From positions 4,402,001-4,466,000 of the forward strand of contig JAFEKR010000002.1 of NCBI GenBank assembly GCA_019022495.1: a stretch of 64,000 nt of DNA, in the 5' to 3' direction. Both the position numbers and the translations under genes were made by a program. This document shows positions 22,669 through 34,259 of this stretch, in pieces (the first letter of the stretch is position 1; every line of letters starts with the position of its first letter). This stretch comes from Epichloe hybrida. Its lineage: Eukaryota > Ascomycota > Sordariomycetes > Hypocreales > Clavicipitaceae. The notes beneath the pieces were generated by a model that ran no database searches, was not told the DNA's origin, and worked only from the letters and a program-made list of their open reading frames with translations.

Positions 22669-25258
22669 AATGACGGCTGTGTACTGCGTAGATGATGGTC
22701 GGACTTGCGTAGGAGAGAGATGGAAAGAAAGTGTGAAGCAGTCGCTGAGAGCGATACGCAGCTGAATCTGTGGCAAAGATGAAAGAGCAAGCGATGAAGA
22801 GAATAACTGGCTTTGTGTGGGATGAAACCAAAGGGTAAAGTGGACAAAGCCAAGCCAAGCAGCAAAGCAAAAAGCGGGCAGTGCGCAGAAGCAACCGTGA
22901 TGGGGCGATGACGTTGACGGGTCAAGCCCCGCTGGACTGACCAGTGGTGGGCGGCGGATGGCGGTATTATTGGTTATTATTGGTCTGGCTGGTGGTTGGT
23001 GGCAGGTGGCAGGTGGCAGGTGGCAGGTGGGTTGTTCCAGGTGCCAAGGTTGCCCAGAGCGAACGGCAGATGAGCAGCAGTGGCTCTGCTCTGCGCAGTA
23101 CTCCGTAGACGAACTGCTTGATGCTCTCTGCGCGTGACCGTTGAGTCTGGACACTTGCTGAGAGAGCCCGTTGCCGATGTACACTTGACGGGAAGTCGAG
23201 AGGTGGCAGATGACCTGCAAGGAGCTTCAAGGTTTGGATGTTGCTTCATCTGAAATCTGAGGACGTGGGAGCGACACCTGATGTGGCCATTATGTACTAT
23301 TCTTTATTACTCCATACGGAGTACTCGGCCGCAACCCGTCATGACAAAGGAGGCTGGCAGGCTGGCAGGCTGGCAGGCTGGCATTGCAACCGTGGGCTTT
23401 GACTCCGTAATTGTGCCTGCCCATTGGGTTGTTTCTTGGAGGCCTGAGTGGATCTTGGCCAATCGAGGTCCATCCATGTGCATGCATACATATTTCTAGG
23501 GTTATCGACATGGGTTCTCAGCCTTGGACTTGAAGTCTTTTGCTCTGCGGTTCCTACATATGTACACAGTACTAATAAATACACTAAACACGATGCTTGC
23601 TCGCCTTCTGGCTTCGCAAATTCACTCCAGCTTTCATCAACAAGTTTCGCGATACCACGTGCTGGACTATGGCAGGTGGCTTCCTCCGTGCTTCCTTCCA
23701 AGCTCGTCGGGGCGGCCCTTCCGCATTGCTAAGACTCTAAGACTCTTTTGTGTCAAGCGCCACCGGACCAGGCCGCCTGCTGCTTCCTCGAGGCCGCATC
23801 TCATCTCGGTTGCCCCACTCCATCTCGACATTGCCGACCCCAAAGAACCCAGCCCAATTCATCTCGTGCCTCGTGCCCTGGCTGCTTGGGTATTACACCT
23901 TGTTTCAGCATTTTGCACCTCGGGCTCGGCCTCTCCGTGTCAGTGCCCAATGTGGAGAGACTGTCAGTCTGCCTCTTTTGTGCATGAGCCTTCTCTTTCT
24001 AGAAAGGCTTTCGACCCATCCATAAGGATCCGCCATGGATCACCATCAACTCCGCATAGAATGATGAGGTTGTGTCCATTCCCACCAGGAGTTGGGTACA
24101 AATTCAAATATTCAGATACACGCTCAACTGAATCCAAAAGGACTCTTGTGGTGAGTTTCGCGGCATATGCGCATCTTTAGATCCGGTCGCGGGACGATGT
24201 TGCCAACCTTCAACGAGACTATCCATTCCTCGAATGAGGATAATTCAGCTGGGCGACAACGCATTCTGCTGCAGCCATCAGACTGTTCTTGTTGCAAGTT
24301 GGTGGCACTTGAAAACGCAATCGATGCACGAGTCTCTCTTCCGCCTTGCACAACCTACCAAGTAACATTTCGTGGGATACTGAATGCAATCCCGGCTCAA
24401 AACCGGCTTGTATTTGGGCTTCCTTGCCTCGAAGCGGGTAGCTTGACAGATCTAAATGGCAACTCATGCTCGACTCCCGAGGTGGCAAAAATTAGGCAGC
24501 TGGCCTCATCGCGATGCGGTGATTTCTTGAGATCGACAACACGCGCGCCTTGTCACTCGGTTGTTGGGCGGGGTTAGGACGAGGTTCGCCTGGGAAGCAG
24601 CTTCCATGTTTGAACTATTTGCTTCACTGAATGCCAAAAGCCGTACGGGGTAGTACTGAAGGTTTTCCGATTTTCATCGCACTCACTCACTCACTCACTC
24701 ACTATACGCCCCCTTCTTTCTCCATCATTTGCAAAGACAATAACGACACAACGCTAGATGGATGGCACTTCCTGTTAGCATGATTATTTGACTGCCAGAT
24801 CAAGTGGTTTCCCCCTGGCAAGGGTTCTGCCAGAAATGAGCTCCTTCCCCAATTGGCTTCCGTGCCCACTGCCAACAGACCCGACCGCACCGGAATACTC
24901 CCTCCGTACTCCGTACCAGACAGACTTGAGTATACTTGAACAAATCGACTCCCATTCATGTCCTGCAGCATCACTTGTCACCTTACAATTCTCCTTCATA
25001 TATTTCACCCTGCTGCTGATAGTCGCTGTAGCAATTTCCTCTGTCACCCGCCATCATTTTATTTCGTCGCGCAGACCTACAACTTCTGCAAGCTGCCAAC
25101 ACGCGACATCGCCCCCTGAGCAGGCGCAAGGCTGGAAGAGACAACCGCGTCGCAACCTTGAAGCCGGAGCTGCGAGGCTTTGCCAGGTCATTGGCTTATA
25201 TTCAAGCTGCCTAATTACGTATTAAGTTCCCCCGAAGCTCAATATCAAGTAAGCTTTG
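22669..25258. other. Divergent intergenic region with minisatellites
   Basis: About 2.6 kb between the DUF8035-type gene (minus) and the LRR gene (plus). Contains a GGCAGGT heptamer repeat at 22999-23030, a GGCTGGCA octamer repeat at 23351-23383, TACTCCGTA motifs near 23099-23108, 23309-23319 and 24900-24916, and a (TCAC) run at 24680-24703. Two frames of 218 and 136 codons (23524-24180, 24167-24577) show no domain and no fungal gene features. I do not support them. Confidence 0.4.
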
Positions 25259-28200
25259 ATGGATAGGCCTAGAGATCGCCCAAGCAGCATCCCCCGCTTA
25301 TCGCGACTACCCGTCCCTCGCTCGAGCATCCCTCAGCCAGCTCTCGCGACCTCCACGACACCCTCACTCCGGTCGAGACCATCCAGAGATGGCTTCGGTG
25401 GTGGAGAGCTGAACCCACCAAAGCTTCGAACAGCTGCGTCTCGAGATTTTCGGCGCTCCGGCATCGGCAGCATCAACAGTCTCGGCGGCCGCGAGAGCCC
25501 TCTCAAGACCGCTCCATCACGAGAACAATTGCGTTCCAATGAACAGCATACAGTGACAGAAAAGACGATAGTACAACCCAAATCAACTCCCAGAAGAAAG
25601 AGTGTGCAAAGTTTCCAAATACAATTCGATGCCACCATCACAAATCCTGAGGCGGAGCTGGCTACCGGCTCTGACCTTTTCGAGGACGATGTGTTCAACC
25701 AGTCTCACACGCTAGCTCGGCCGCCCCAGAGTCCCGAATTATTGCCTCTCGGTACTCTCGGCATTACAGATGGGGGAGACGACACCGGTGCCGAGGCGCG
25801 CCACGACAATGCCGCTGCTTTCCGTACACCAAGCGCCCGTAAAATGCAGCCCCGGCCTTCATTGTCAGAACGTACCATGGAAACCCTTGCCCAGATTCCG
25901 TCATCTCCGGCGTTGACCAAGAGGCGCTCCTCTTTTTTTGACCAAGGACGACCCAGATCCCGAGCTGAGGGTGGAAGCTCGCGGCCAGGATCCAGTTACA
26001 ACTCAGATGCCACCGGTAGAGCTTCATCTAGACAAGGCAGCCGGCCCGGATCAAGTGCCGGTCAAGATGCCCCAAGTACACCAAGCCTCCGTGCTTCTAG
26101 TATGTCGTTCAAGACCAACCTTTCTACCATCAGCGCAACGCCTCGAAGAACATCTGCGATCGGACTGGCCAAAACTCCTCTTACCAAGGCAACCCCGAAC
26201 CGTACGTCACTGACGTCTGCTTTCAACCTCGCTGCTTCTGATATACCACCTGCGCCAGGTGTAGCTCCAAGCCCTAGTACAAATCGGGCGGCATTTGGAG
26301 GCACTCCTCTCAGATCTGGTTCTAAGACCATCACAGGGCCATCACTCAAGTCTCGCAAGTCGACCCAAGGATTGTTCAAAAAGCCCTCATTACCTGCTAT
26401 GAAAGGGCTTGCCGGCTCGACTGACAACATGCATGTGCTGGGAACCACATGGGATGGCTCTGTTCCACCTCCGACTAGTTCGGCTGACACCAGCGCCGTT
26501 CAATCTGCAGCACTGACGAGTCGCAAATCTTCAGCAGCATTACGCGAGCATATCGCCAAAGCAAAGGCTGCTAAGCGTGCCGTGGCAAGACAGCCATCAA
26601 ATAGTCAAGAGTTCATCAACAGTGACGACCGGCCTGTTGTTTCCAATGACGAGTTCAAGCCTGGCATCGAACATGACGATCCTTTCAATCTTCGCAAGGG
26701 CGAAGAGCCCGGCACAAAGGTGCTCCAGCAGAGAGTTGCCTCTGCCCGGACGACAGGGCGATTAAACATTGCCGCGCTAGGGCTGAAGGACATCCCGCCA
26801 GAAGTCATGAAAATGTATGACTCAGAGAGCGTCAGTGGCCACGGGGGCAATTGGGCCGAGAGCGTGGATCTTACAAGGCTTGTTGCAGCCGACAATGAGA
26901 TCCAGGAGTTCGGTGATGACGTGTTTCCTGATAAAAGTCTGGATGCATTCGTCGACGATGGTGACGACGACGACGACGAGAGCCAGGGTAATATATTCGG
27001 TGGGCTGGAGACGCTTGATCTGCACGGCAACTTGTTATCCACTGTGCCCCTGGGCTTTCGTAGGCTCGCCCACCTCACGTCACTCAACCTTGTAAGTGCG
27101 ACCGCGGCGGCGCATATCATGACTTTCTACTGACAATTCGGCGCAGTCTTCCAACAAGCTTGAAAACAACAGTCTTGAAACCATCTCCCAAATTACATCG
27201 CTCCGGGATCTCAAGCTCTCCAAGAACCAGCTGTCTGGTTCTTTGGACCCTGTATTGCTAAATCTCAACGCCCTGGAGATGATCGATGTCCACGGTAACA
27301 ACATATCGGCGCTTCCGGCTGGTATGGAGACCATGTCGCGCTTGAGGATTTTGAACTTGAACGAGAATAAACTGGAAACGATTGCTTTTGACAGCTTATG
27401 CAAACTCCCGTTGACGGAGTTGCTCATCAGGAAAAACAGACTCTCCGGAGTGCTCATCCAACAACCCATTGAGGGTCTTCCTCTTCTGCAAACTCTGGAC
27501 GCATCGGCAAACCAATTGACGCATTTAGTGCCACAAGAAAGCAAAATTAGCCTCCCCGCCGTTCAATCGATATCCCTCTCGGTCAATAGACTGCAATGCC
27601 TCCCCGATATGACGGGATGGACCAGCCTGCTTAGATTAAGCCTGGATGAGAACCACATCGCCAGCATCCCCGAGAGTTTCACCACACTCCAGAAGCTTCG
27701 TCATGCGGATTTCGCGAGCAACGACATCCGCGCAGTTCCTCCTGAAATCGCAAGGATGCAGGGCCTGACCATGATTCGCTTGACTGGCAATCCATTGCGA
27801 GACCGCAAGCTGATCTCAGCATCTACAGACGAGCTGAAAGACATGTTGGCTGCCCGGCTTGAGCCTCCTCCGCCCTATCAGGAGCCTAACGATCAGTCAA
27901 CAACGACGGGGATTGTTGGCGATGGCAGCGCAATCGACAGTAAGCTCCGACATGCTCCTGGAACTTCCTCGATGGCTTTGCATGATGATGACCCTCGATC
28001 AGATGTGGAGGACGACTTTACGACGCCGCCAACATCTGCACCGCACACGCCCACGCGGTCGCGGTCGCAGACTGTTGTCAAGGACGTGTGGTTCGTCAAG
28101 CCCGGGGGACTTTTGGACCTCTCGAGATCAGAGATGTCCAGCTTGAATCCTCAGACCAGTTCTGCCGTTGCCTCTCAAAACCAGGTGCGGCAAATCCAGC

Positions 28201-28790
28201 TTCACCACAATCCAGTCGCAGTCATTCCGATGTCACTCGCTGCCTTTGGGTCAACTTTATCATTGCTGTCACTGGCGCATACTCAACTAGCAGGCGATTC
28301 CTATCTGACCGAGATTCTGGAGCTTCCAGCTTTGCGGGAGCTGAGCATCATGTCGAACCAAGTCACAGGTCTGGGCGCGTTGACGCGGTTACTCAAGGCT
28401 CCAGCCCTGGAAAAGATTGACGCTACGCTCAACCGAATCACTGCGCTTCCAACAGACTTGAAACAAGCTTTCCCGCAGCTGTCGGTTCTCCTAGTTCCAA
28501 GCAATAGACTATCCGAGCTAGATGCAGACTCGATCAGAGGCCTCAAGATTGTCGACGCGTCAAGCAACGACATTGGTCAGCTGGATCCCCGCCTGGGCCT
28601 TCTAGGGGGCGTGGACGGCGGCTTGCAGAGACTTGAGGTGACTGGCAATCGGTTCAAGGTGCCCAGATGGAGTATTTTGGAGCGAGGCACCGAAGCAATA
28701 TTGCGGTGGTTGCGAGCAAGACTGCCTGCTGAGGAGATGGCGGCATGGAAAGCGGCCAATGGAGAGGAGAGCGGTGACGATGTAAATTAG
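25259..28790 (+). CDS. Large leucine-rich repeat protein (LRRC40/SHOC2-like fungal LRR protein)
   Basis: Two exons, 25259-27091 and 27147-28790, with a 55-bp GTAAGT..CAG intron, give 1158 residues. ATG 25259 starts MDRPRDRPSSIPRLSRLP. Residues 1 to about 460 are disordered, Ser/Pro/Arg-rich, with many SR/TP motifs. LRRs begin near residue 500 (TGRLNIAALGLKDIPPEVM) and resume after an acidic insert (DDGDDDDDES). They run as typical ~23-residue units, for example LETLDLHGNLLSTVP, LRILNLNENKLETI and LLRLSLDENHIASIPESF. After a second disordered insert (about residues 810-890) more LRRs follow, ending in RWLRARLPAEEMAAWKAANG. The layout resembles fungal proteins annotated as LRRC40-like. Such LRRs are protein-binding scaffolds; the partner is unknown. 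No kinase, NB-ARC or membrane segment is visible. Confidence 0.88.
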
Positions 28791-29468
28791 ACATGGGAAA
28801 ATGTACATTTGTTTTCTTGGCACGTACTTGTCATATTAGATAATGGTATCATCACTTGGACTTGCCAACATCAGCATATGATTCCCTCGGCAAGGCAATG
28901 TGGTATCCGAGCGAGCTGGAGGACAATATAATCGTGCTGTGTGTGCTGTCTTTTTGGCTTTCTGGCTTTTTGAAGAGGGAGTGTTGCCATGCAACAACAG
29001 CCCAGCCTATGCGTCAGAGCAAGTGCACACTGAGCAGGTGCTGAATCCTGAATCCTGAATTCTAACCGTGAACTGTGAACCGTGAACCGTGTGAGAATGT
29101 TCACAGGCAAGCGGCATGGTCGCAATTTCAGGTTCAGACCCAGACTGCGGTGACGAGGAAGGAGGAGGAGGAGGAGGAGGAGAATGAGGAGGAGGAGAGC
29201 TCAAGGCACAGGGACGGAACCATTGCGTCGTCTAAAACTCCCCAGGCGCCTCGAAGTTTTGTCTTGATCATTCATGCAAACTACCGAATTATCCATCAAC
29301 TTTTACGGCATAAGCACAGCGTAACACACAGGCGAACCAACAAATCCTATTCTTATAAGTCGACTCAAGTCAATGCATGTCTCATGAGGAGCCATCACAG
29401 CAATGCACTTGGATCTGGTTCAACAGAGACAGTCACATGGGCATGCGCATTCATCCGCCGACAAAAGC
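28791..29468. other. Intergenic, simple repeats
   Basis: Contains tandem GAATCCT-type units at 29041-29060, GTGAACCGTGAAC repeats at 29068-29091 and a GGA run at 29157-29195. No gene supported. Confidence 0.45.
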
Positions 29469-29513
29469 ATGGCCGGATCCGTCACAGCCACGACATGGAC
29501 AATCTTGGCGTCG

Positions 29514-29548
<35 letters not shown>

Positions 29549-29912
29549 ACCATCGTCATCGCCGTCGGCACGGTCAATACTGAAGAACCCGGCCTACTAT
29601 TATGAACCGGGCAACATCGTCAAGGTGCTCATCCCCATCTCCATACTGGGATGGCTGGCGTTTGGGGCCATCTGCATCCTGTGCATCAACGGACACGGAC
29701 GGGCGGGTCGGTGGATTCCTGAGTGGTATCTTGACTCGAAGGGGACGAGGTGGGATAAGGCGGCCGTGGGGGCGTGGTGGCTGGCTGTCATGTTTGGATG
29801 GCCGGTGATCCTGCCGTGCACGGCGGTGGGGAGCTTGTCGCGGAGGTTCAAGAGTTGGAGCGCGGAGAGGCAGAGGAGGAATACGGAGACAGATGCTGGA
29901 TATATTGCTTGA
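29469..29912 (+). CDS. Small two-span membrane protein with poly-Ser N-terminus
   Basis: Single exon of 147 residues from the ATG at 29469; an in-frame ATG at 29403 would add 22 residues. The N-terminus holds a run of about 13 Ser encoded by a (CGT/CGTC) microsatellite at about 29508-29570. Two hydrophobic spans follow: VLIPISILGWLAFGAICILCI at about residues 61-81 and WWLAVMFGWPVILPCTAV at about 107-124. Between them is a conserved-looking hydrophilic loop (GRWIPEWYLDSKGTRWDKAAVG). The tail is basic and hydrophilic (RRFKSWSAERQRR). It resembles small uncharacterised integral membrane proteins of Hypocreales. The location and role are unknown. Confidence 0.7.
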
Positions 29913-30491
29913 AGTATGCCGTGTAGATGCTAGCAGTACGGACTACTACGCAGTCTACGCAGTATGATGGGGGTTGTTGCCCTGGACAGAATAACCGTAC
30001 ATGTGTAATTCGTAATAATCCGTGATAATCCGTGATAATCCGTACACCGAATTGCGTTGTGCATGAAAGGGAATTATGGGGAATTATGGAGAATTATGTG
30101 ATTAATGTGGGTCCACATCCACATCCCAGGCAGCCGCTGCCAGCTGGGCTTCAACGCTGTCAAGGCTGTCAAGCTCCAAGCTTCTCCCCTGGCAACCAGC
30201 TTGCCGACTTTTACGCTGCCAGACAGGAACTGACCTGCTCTCCATCGTCCACCATAGCAGCAAAATATCATCTTCCACGATCCTCCACACACACATGACA
30301 GTCATCGCCTTTGCTACTGCTTCAGCCTCGTCACTCCCCTCCATTCGCCGGCGCTCGGCTCGGGCCCCTGCCCATTGGCGCTCCGTGCTCCAGGCTGCTG
30401 CTCATCGGGCAGACGACCAGCAATCAAAGTCAGCCAAGCGTCATCGGTGCCCAACTCCTCGAGGGTAAACAAGCCTGTGACTCGACACATC
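29913..30491. other. Intergenic with AATCCGTGAT tandem repeat
   Basis: Holds TACGGACTACTACGCAGTC-type motifs near 29937-29965, the decamer TAATCCGTGA repeated about three times at 30010-30041, and a GGGAATTATG repeat at 30069-30098. From about 30300 it is probably the leader of the gene at 30492. Confidence 0.5.
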
Positions 30492-32270
30492 ATGGCCTCC
30501 GACGCCGAGTTCGATCCTCTCCAGCCCAACGGCATTGCTCCCAGTCCTGATCCTGACGATCCTTTCACGCCTCAGGAGGCCGGCCAGCGGACCATGTCGT
30601 CGCAAGCGACTCTGCCGTCGACCGAAGTTCCTGCATCACCCATCGATCCTGACCAGTCTTTCAGAACCGAAGTCAACGATGATAGGACGGCTACTATGGT
30701 GATCCCTTCATCAATTACCCCTCCGCCGTCTACGCGAGTCGCCGCCCCCGACGAGGCCAAACGAACATTGTCGCAATCGCAACAATCCGCTCTCTGCTCG
30801 CCCCCAGCCACTATCCTCAAGGCTCTCCGCGATCGAGAAATCGGCTCCGACTATGCACCGCCGGCCCCTCACCGGGTTCTGGACGCTTCTGCAGATGAGC
30901 TCAGGTCCATGTTGCAAACATGTATTGCTGAGCAGCAAAAGTTCAAGATGGAGACGGCACACCACAAGCTTCAGTACAACTTGCTCAGTCTCCAGGCCGA
31001 GGACGACGCCAAACGTTCGGCAGTCGAGCACGAGATGATTCGGCGGGAGGTTGATGCATTACGGATGGCTGAGCATTCGCGCCAGGCTAGAAGGGAACCC
31101 GGCACGACGTCAGACTCTATGCAAGCCAAATACTTGCAGATGAAACTGTGGTATGAAGCTGCCATGAAAGAGAACGAGACTCTCCACCACCGGCTGAAGC
31201 TCGCCAAGAAAGTGATACGGCAGAAGGAGGAGGAGACCATCAGCTTGGCAGAAGAGCGAGATATGCTTCTCACCCGTATCAGAGAGAATCGAGAGCATTT
31301 TCACATGCTGTGCGGTCCTGGAGGCATTTATCACAGCGCTACGACCCCCAAGCAACAAAATGTATCGACCCCGCAGCAGTATAGGGCATCCCACGGAGCT
31401 CAACACCACACTCCTCGATCGGCACGCAGGGACGAAGCAAATGGCCGCGAACAGGGGCTCTCGGCTCTTCTTCAGGCCATGAGCCAGAGCCAAGACCAGA
31501 ATACCACGGCACCGTCTACCCCACTCACATTACATGGAGCTGTGCAGAAAAATCCGGGCAGACACAGTCGCAACGCTCAATCCATGTCCTCGTTGCCGAC
31601 CACGCCCTTGGAGCGATGCCGAGATGGTGGCAGCGGCCTGTTGCCTTCGATTGACCTGGTTCCACAGACGGAGCCGCGGCATCGATACACGGAGCAGCAA
31701 GTTGTGCCGCCTATAACGCCTAGCCCGAAGCAAGAAGGGAGACGAGGGAGGAGCCGGGAGAGCACCATTTCAGCCGATGACAACGAGGAGCTAGCGCGGC
31801 AAGCCTTGGATTCCGTGGGGGGACTCCAATCGTCTGCGTCTGCGTCTCGCACGACGACGACGCCATCTCATGGGTCCCGCCAGCAACGAAGAATCGCGGG
31901 CGTAGACGACGGGGAAGAAGACAACATATTTGACAGCCAGGCCAGCCAGGCAGCGGCAGAGATGCTGCGGCGGCATCCTGGCCAGAGTTTTGAGGTGGCC
32001 AGCTCGGCAGGGTCCCACTACGAAGCTCCGGGGCCCGCTGAACAGTCGGCTAGACTACAAGCAAAGCTGTTGTCAAGCTCACGGGGTGATGCCATGGACA
32101 AGCGCAAGTTCAGTGGAAATTCTACGTCGGCTGAAGAGGCGCACGCGCGGCGCGGGCACGGAAGTCCAAGCAAGAAAGTGAGAGTGGGAGCGGGAGCGGG
32201 AGCGGGAGCGGGAGCGGGCGCTTTGACCGATGAGCAACGTGTAGGTCTAGGAATCCAGTACGGCAGGTGA
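30492..32270 (+). CDS. Coiled-coil protein, function unknown
   Basis: Single exon of 592 residues starting MASDAEFDPLQPNGIAPSPDPDDPF; the open frame continues upstream without an ATG. A central helical region of about 145 residues (132-275) has heptad character and charged composition: ELRSMLQTCIAEQQKFKMETAHHKLQ, then KSRQ-free stretches such as YEAAMKENETLHHRLKLAKKVIRQKEEE. It is flanked by long disordered Ser/Thr/Pro segments. The C-terminus has a Gly-Ala repeat from a GGGAGC hexamer (32182-32222), then TDEQRVGLGIQYGR. The build suits a spindle-pole, cytoskeletal or scaffold protein, but no family name can be assigned with confidence. Similar fungal entries sometimes carry enzyme names that nothing in this sequence supports. 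Confidence 0.8.
   Translation: MASDAEFDPLQPNGIAPSPDPDDPFTPQEAGQRTMSSQATLPSTEVPASPIDPDQSFRTEVNDDRTATMVIPSSITPPPSTRVAAPDEAKRTLSQSQQSALCSPPATILKALRDREIGSDYAPPAPHRVLDASADELRSMLQTCIAEQQKFKMETAHHKLQYNLLSLQAEDDAKRSAVEHEMIRREVDALRMAEHSRQARREPGTTSDSMQAKYLQMKLWYEAAMKENETLHHRLKLAKKVIRQKEEETISLAEERDMLLTRIRENREHFHMLCGPGGIYHSATTPKQQNVSTPQQYRASHGAQHHTPRSARRDEANGREQGLSALLQAMSQSQDQNTTAPSTPLTLHGAVQKNPGRHSRNAQSMSSLPTTPLERCRDGGSGLLPSIDLVPQTEPRHRYTEQQVVPPITPSPKQEGRRGRSRESTISADDNEELARQALDSVGGLQSSASASRTTTTPSHGSRQQRRIAGVDDGEEDNIFDSQASQAAAEMLRRHPGQSFEVASSAGSHYEAPGPAEQSARLQAKLLSSSRGDAMDKRKFSGNSTSAEEAHARRGHGSPSKKVRVGAGAGAGAGAGALTDEQRVGLGIQYGR
32182..32222 (+). repeat. GGGAGC hexanucleotide repeat inside a coding region
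   Basis: GGGAGC is repeated about six times in frame near the 3' end of the coiled-coil gene, encoding alternating Gly-Ala. In-frame hexamers can change length without breaking the protein. Confidence 0.85.
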
Positions 32271-32981
32271 AGACGGGGGAGCTGTGCCGTGCCACAACAG
32301 GGACGAGGTGTCACTGGCATGTGTGGATGGAGTTTTGGACACGGGACTTGTAGCAGATTCGGATCTTGAGAAGTCGGGGGAAAAGTTTGGCGTTGCCGGG
32401 ACGCCTGTTGGAAAGGATGAACATAGCGGTCAAATTTGAATTGGGATGACGAATTAACTTTTAGGACAATAGTCCTGGGCCGGAACAATGTCGGCTCAAG
32501 CATGTAATGCAGCCTTGATTGATGAACCAGTGACGGGATGGATGAGTGAATGAAGTCGAGCGCCTACTCCGTACTATCATCTGTACTAATCTGGCATTCG
32601 GAATTCCTTGATCAAGTTTCTACCGTGAACCACGTGCGCTTGTTTGGGCGCCAAATCCACCAATCCCGTTGCAAAGGCCCGCTCGGCTCGGGACCAGGAA
32701 AGTGGGACACACCAGCGGAAGGAGGGGTAGGGGGGTGACAAGTCGGCAACAGACAGCGGAAGAGTTGTTTCTGAAGACGGCTCGCAGCATCCGATGCTGG
32801 GGGCTGGGTCATTCTTCTTCTTCTTCTTCTTCTTCTTCTTCTGTCTTGTGATTGTTTTAGGGGGGAAAACTCAAAAAGAATCTGTAAAGAGCAAATACGC
32901 ATTGATCTCGCAAAAACAAAGGTCGGTCTCCCTTCCTCTCGTGGATTTGTTTTTCTCCTCTTCTTTCCCCCCCTTCCCGAA
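32271..32981. other. Intergenic; (TTC)n tract
   Basis: Separates two plus-strand genes. Contains a TACTCCGTA copy at 32565-32575 and a (TTC) run of about nine units at 32815-32842. CT-rich sequence precedes the thiolase start. No gene supported. Confidence 0.5.
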
Positions 32982-34223
32982 ATGGCCACCCACCCGAGGG
33001 GCCTAGCCGCGGTGCTCGCCAAGGCACCGACCGACACGGTGATCCTCTCGTCGGTCCGCACGCCCATCTGCCGCGCGTACAAGGGGCGGTTCAAGGACGC
33101 GTACCCCGAGGAGCTGCTCGCGGCGGTGCTGGGCCAGGCGGAGAAGGAGGGCATGGCGGCGCTGGTCGAGGACGTGGGCGTGGGCGTGGTGCTCTCGGAG
33201 CTGGGGGGCTCCAAGGCGGCGCGCATGAGCATGAACCACGCGGGGTTCCGTAGCGAGACGTGCCTCTTCACCGTCAACAGGGCTTGCGCATCGTCGCTGC
33301 AGGCGGTGGCGACGGTGGCGGCGCACATTGGCGCGGGCGCCATATCCGTGGGCATCGGCGCGGGCATGGAGAGCATGACGCGCAACTACGGGAGCCGCGC
33401 CGTGCCCGTCGACCTGTGGCCTGCGCTGAGGGCGTCGCCGAGCAAAGACGCGAGGGACTGCGTCATGCCCATGGGGTTGACGTCGGAGAAGGTGGCGCGT
33501 CGGTACGGCGTGTCGAGGGGGGACCAGGACGCGTTTGCCGAGGCGTCGCACCGGAGGGCCGCGAGGGCCCGCGCCGAGGGCCTCTTTGACGCCGAGATTG
33601 TGCCCGTGACGACGCGCTTCCGGGAGGCGGACGGCGAGGGCATGATGACGGTGACGGTGACGGTGACGCAGGACGACGGCATCCGCGAGTCCATCTCCCG
33701 CGAGTCCCTGGCCAGGCTGAAGCCGGCGTTCGACCCCGACGGCGCGTCGACGGCGGGCAACTCGAGCCAGGTCTCGGACGGGGCGGCGGCGACGCTGCTC
33801 ATGCGCAGGAGCACCGCCGCGCAGCTGGGCTTGTCGGGGCGCGTCATGGGCAAGTTCGTGTCGGCGGCCGTGGCGGGCTGCGCGCCCGACGAGATGGGCG
33901 TGGGGCCGGCGCTCGCGATCCCGAAGCTCCTGGCGCGGCACGGCCTGCAGAACAGCGACGTGAGCCGCTGGGAGATGAACGAGGCCTTTGCCAGCCAGGC
34001 GCTGTACTGTCTGAGGGCGCTGGGCCTCGAGGCCGCGTGGGAAAGGGGCCGCGTGAATCCGACGGGGGGTGCCATTGCGCTGGGACACCCGCTTGGCGCG
34101 ACGGGCGCGAGATTGACGAGCACGCTGCTGCATGGCATGAGGAGGGACGGCCATGATCTGGGTGTCGTGAGCATGTGTGTCGGGACGGGCATGGGCATGG
34201 CTGCCTTGTTCGCGAGGGAATAG
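32982..34223 (+). CDS. Thiolase (3-ketoacyl-CoA thiolase / acetyl-CoA acyltransferase family)
   Basis: Intronless, 413 residues, start in the context CGAAATGGCC. All thiolase landmarks are present: acyl-accepting Cys102 in NRACASS, then GAGMESMT, NEAFA at 333-337, His369 in GGAIALGHPLGATGAR, and the second catalytic Cys399 in MCVGTGMG. The reaction is CoA-dependent cleavage of 3-ketoacyl-CoA in beta-oxidation (or the reverse condensation). The closest architecture is the peroxisomal thiolase I type. The N-terminus (MATHPRGLAAVLAKAP) has an Arg followed by hydrophobics but lacks the His/Gln-Leu pair of a PTS2, and the C-terminus (...LFARE) is not PTS1, so the compartment is unclear. The third codon positions are overwhelmingly G or C, more so than in neighbouring genes. 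A GTGACG repeat (33649-33668) inserts TVTVTVT. Confidence 0.9.
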   Translation: MATHPRGLAAVLAKAPTDTVILSSVRTPICRAYKGRFKDAYPEELLAAVLGQAEKEGMAALVEDVGVGVVLSELGGSKAARMSMNHAGFRSETCLFTVNRACASSLQAVATVAAHIGAGAISVGIGAGMESMTRNYGSRAVPVDLWPALRASPSKDARDCVMPMGLTSEKVARRYGVSRGDQDAFAEASHRRAARARAEGLFDAEIVPVTTRFREADGEGMMTVTVTVTQDDGIRESISRESLARLKPAFDPDGASTAGNSSQVSDGAAATLLMRRSTAAQLGLSGRVMGKFVSAAVAGCAPDEMGVGPALAIPKLLARHGLQNSDVSRWEMNEAFASQALYCLRALGLEAAWERGRVNPTGGAIALGHPLGATGARLTSTLLHGMRRDGHDLGVVSMCVGTGMGMAALFARE

Positions 34224-34259
34224 AGGAGGCATGCTTTCCAGAATGCATGTATGTTTTAT

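Noticed and set aside
23524..24577. Plus-strand frames of 218 and 136 codons upstream of the LRR gene
   Set aside because: No domain, no conserved motif, overlapping each other in different frames, and composition like non-coding DNA.
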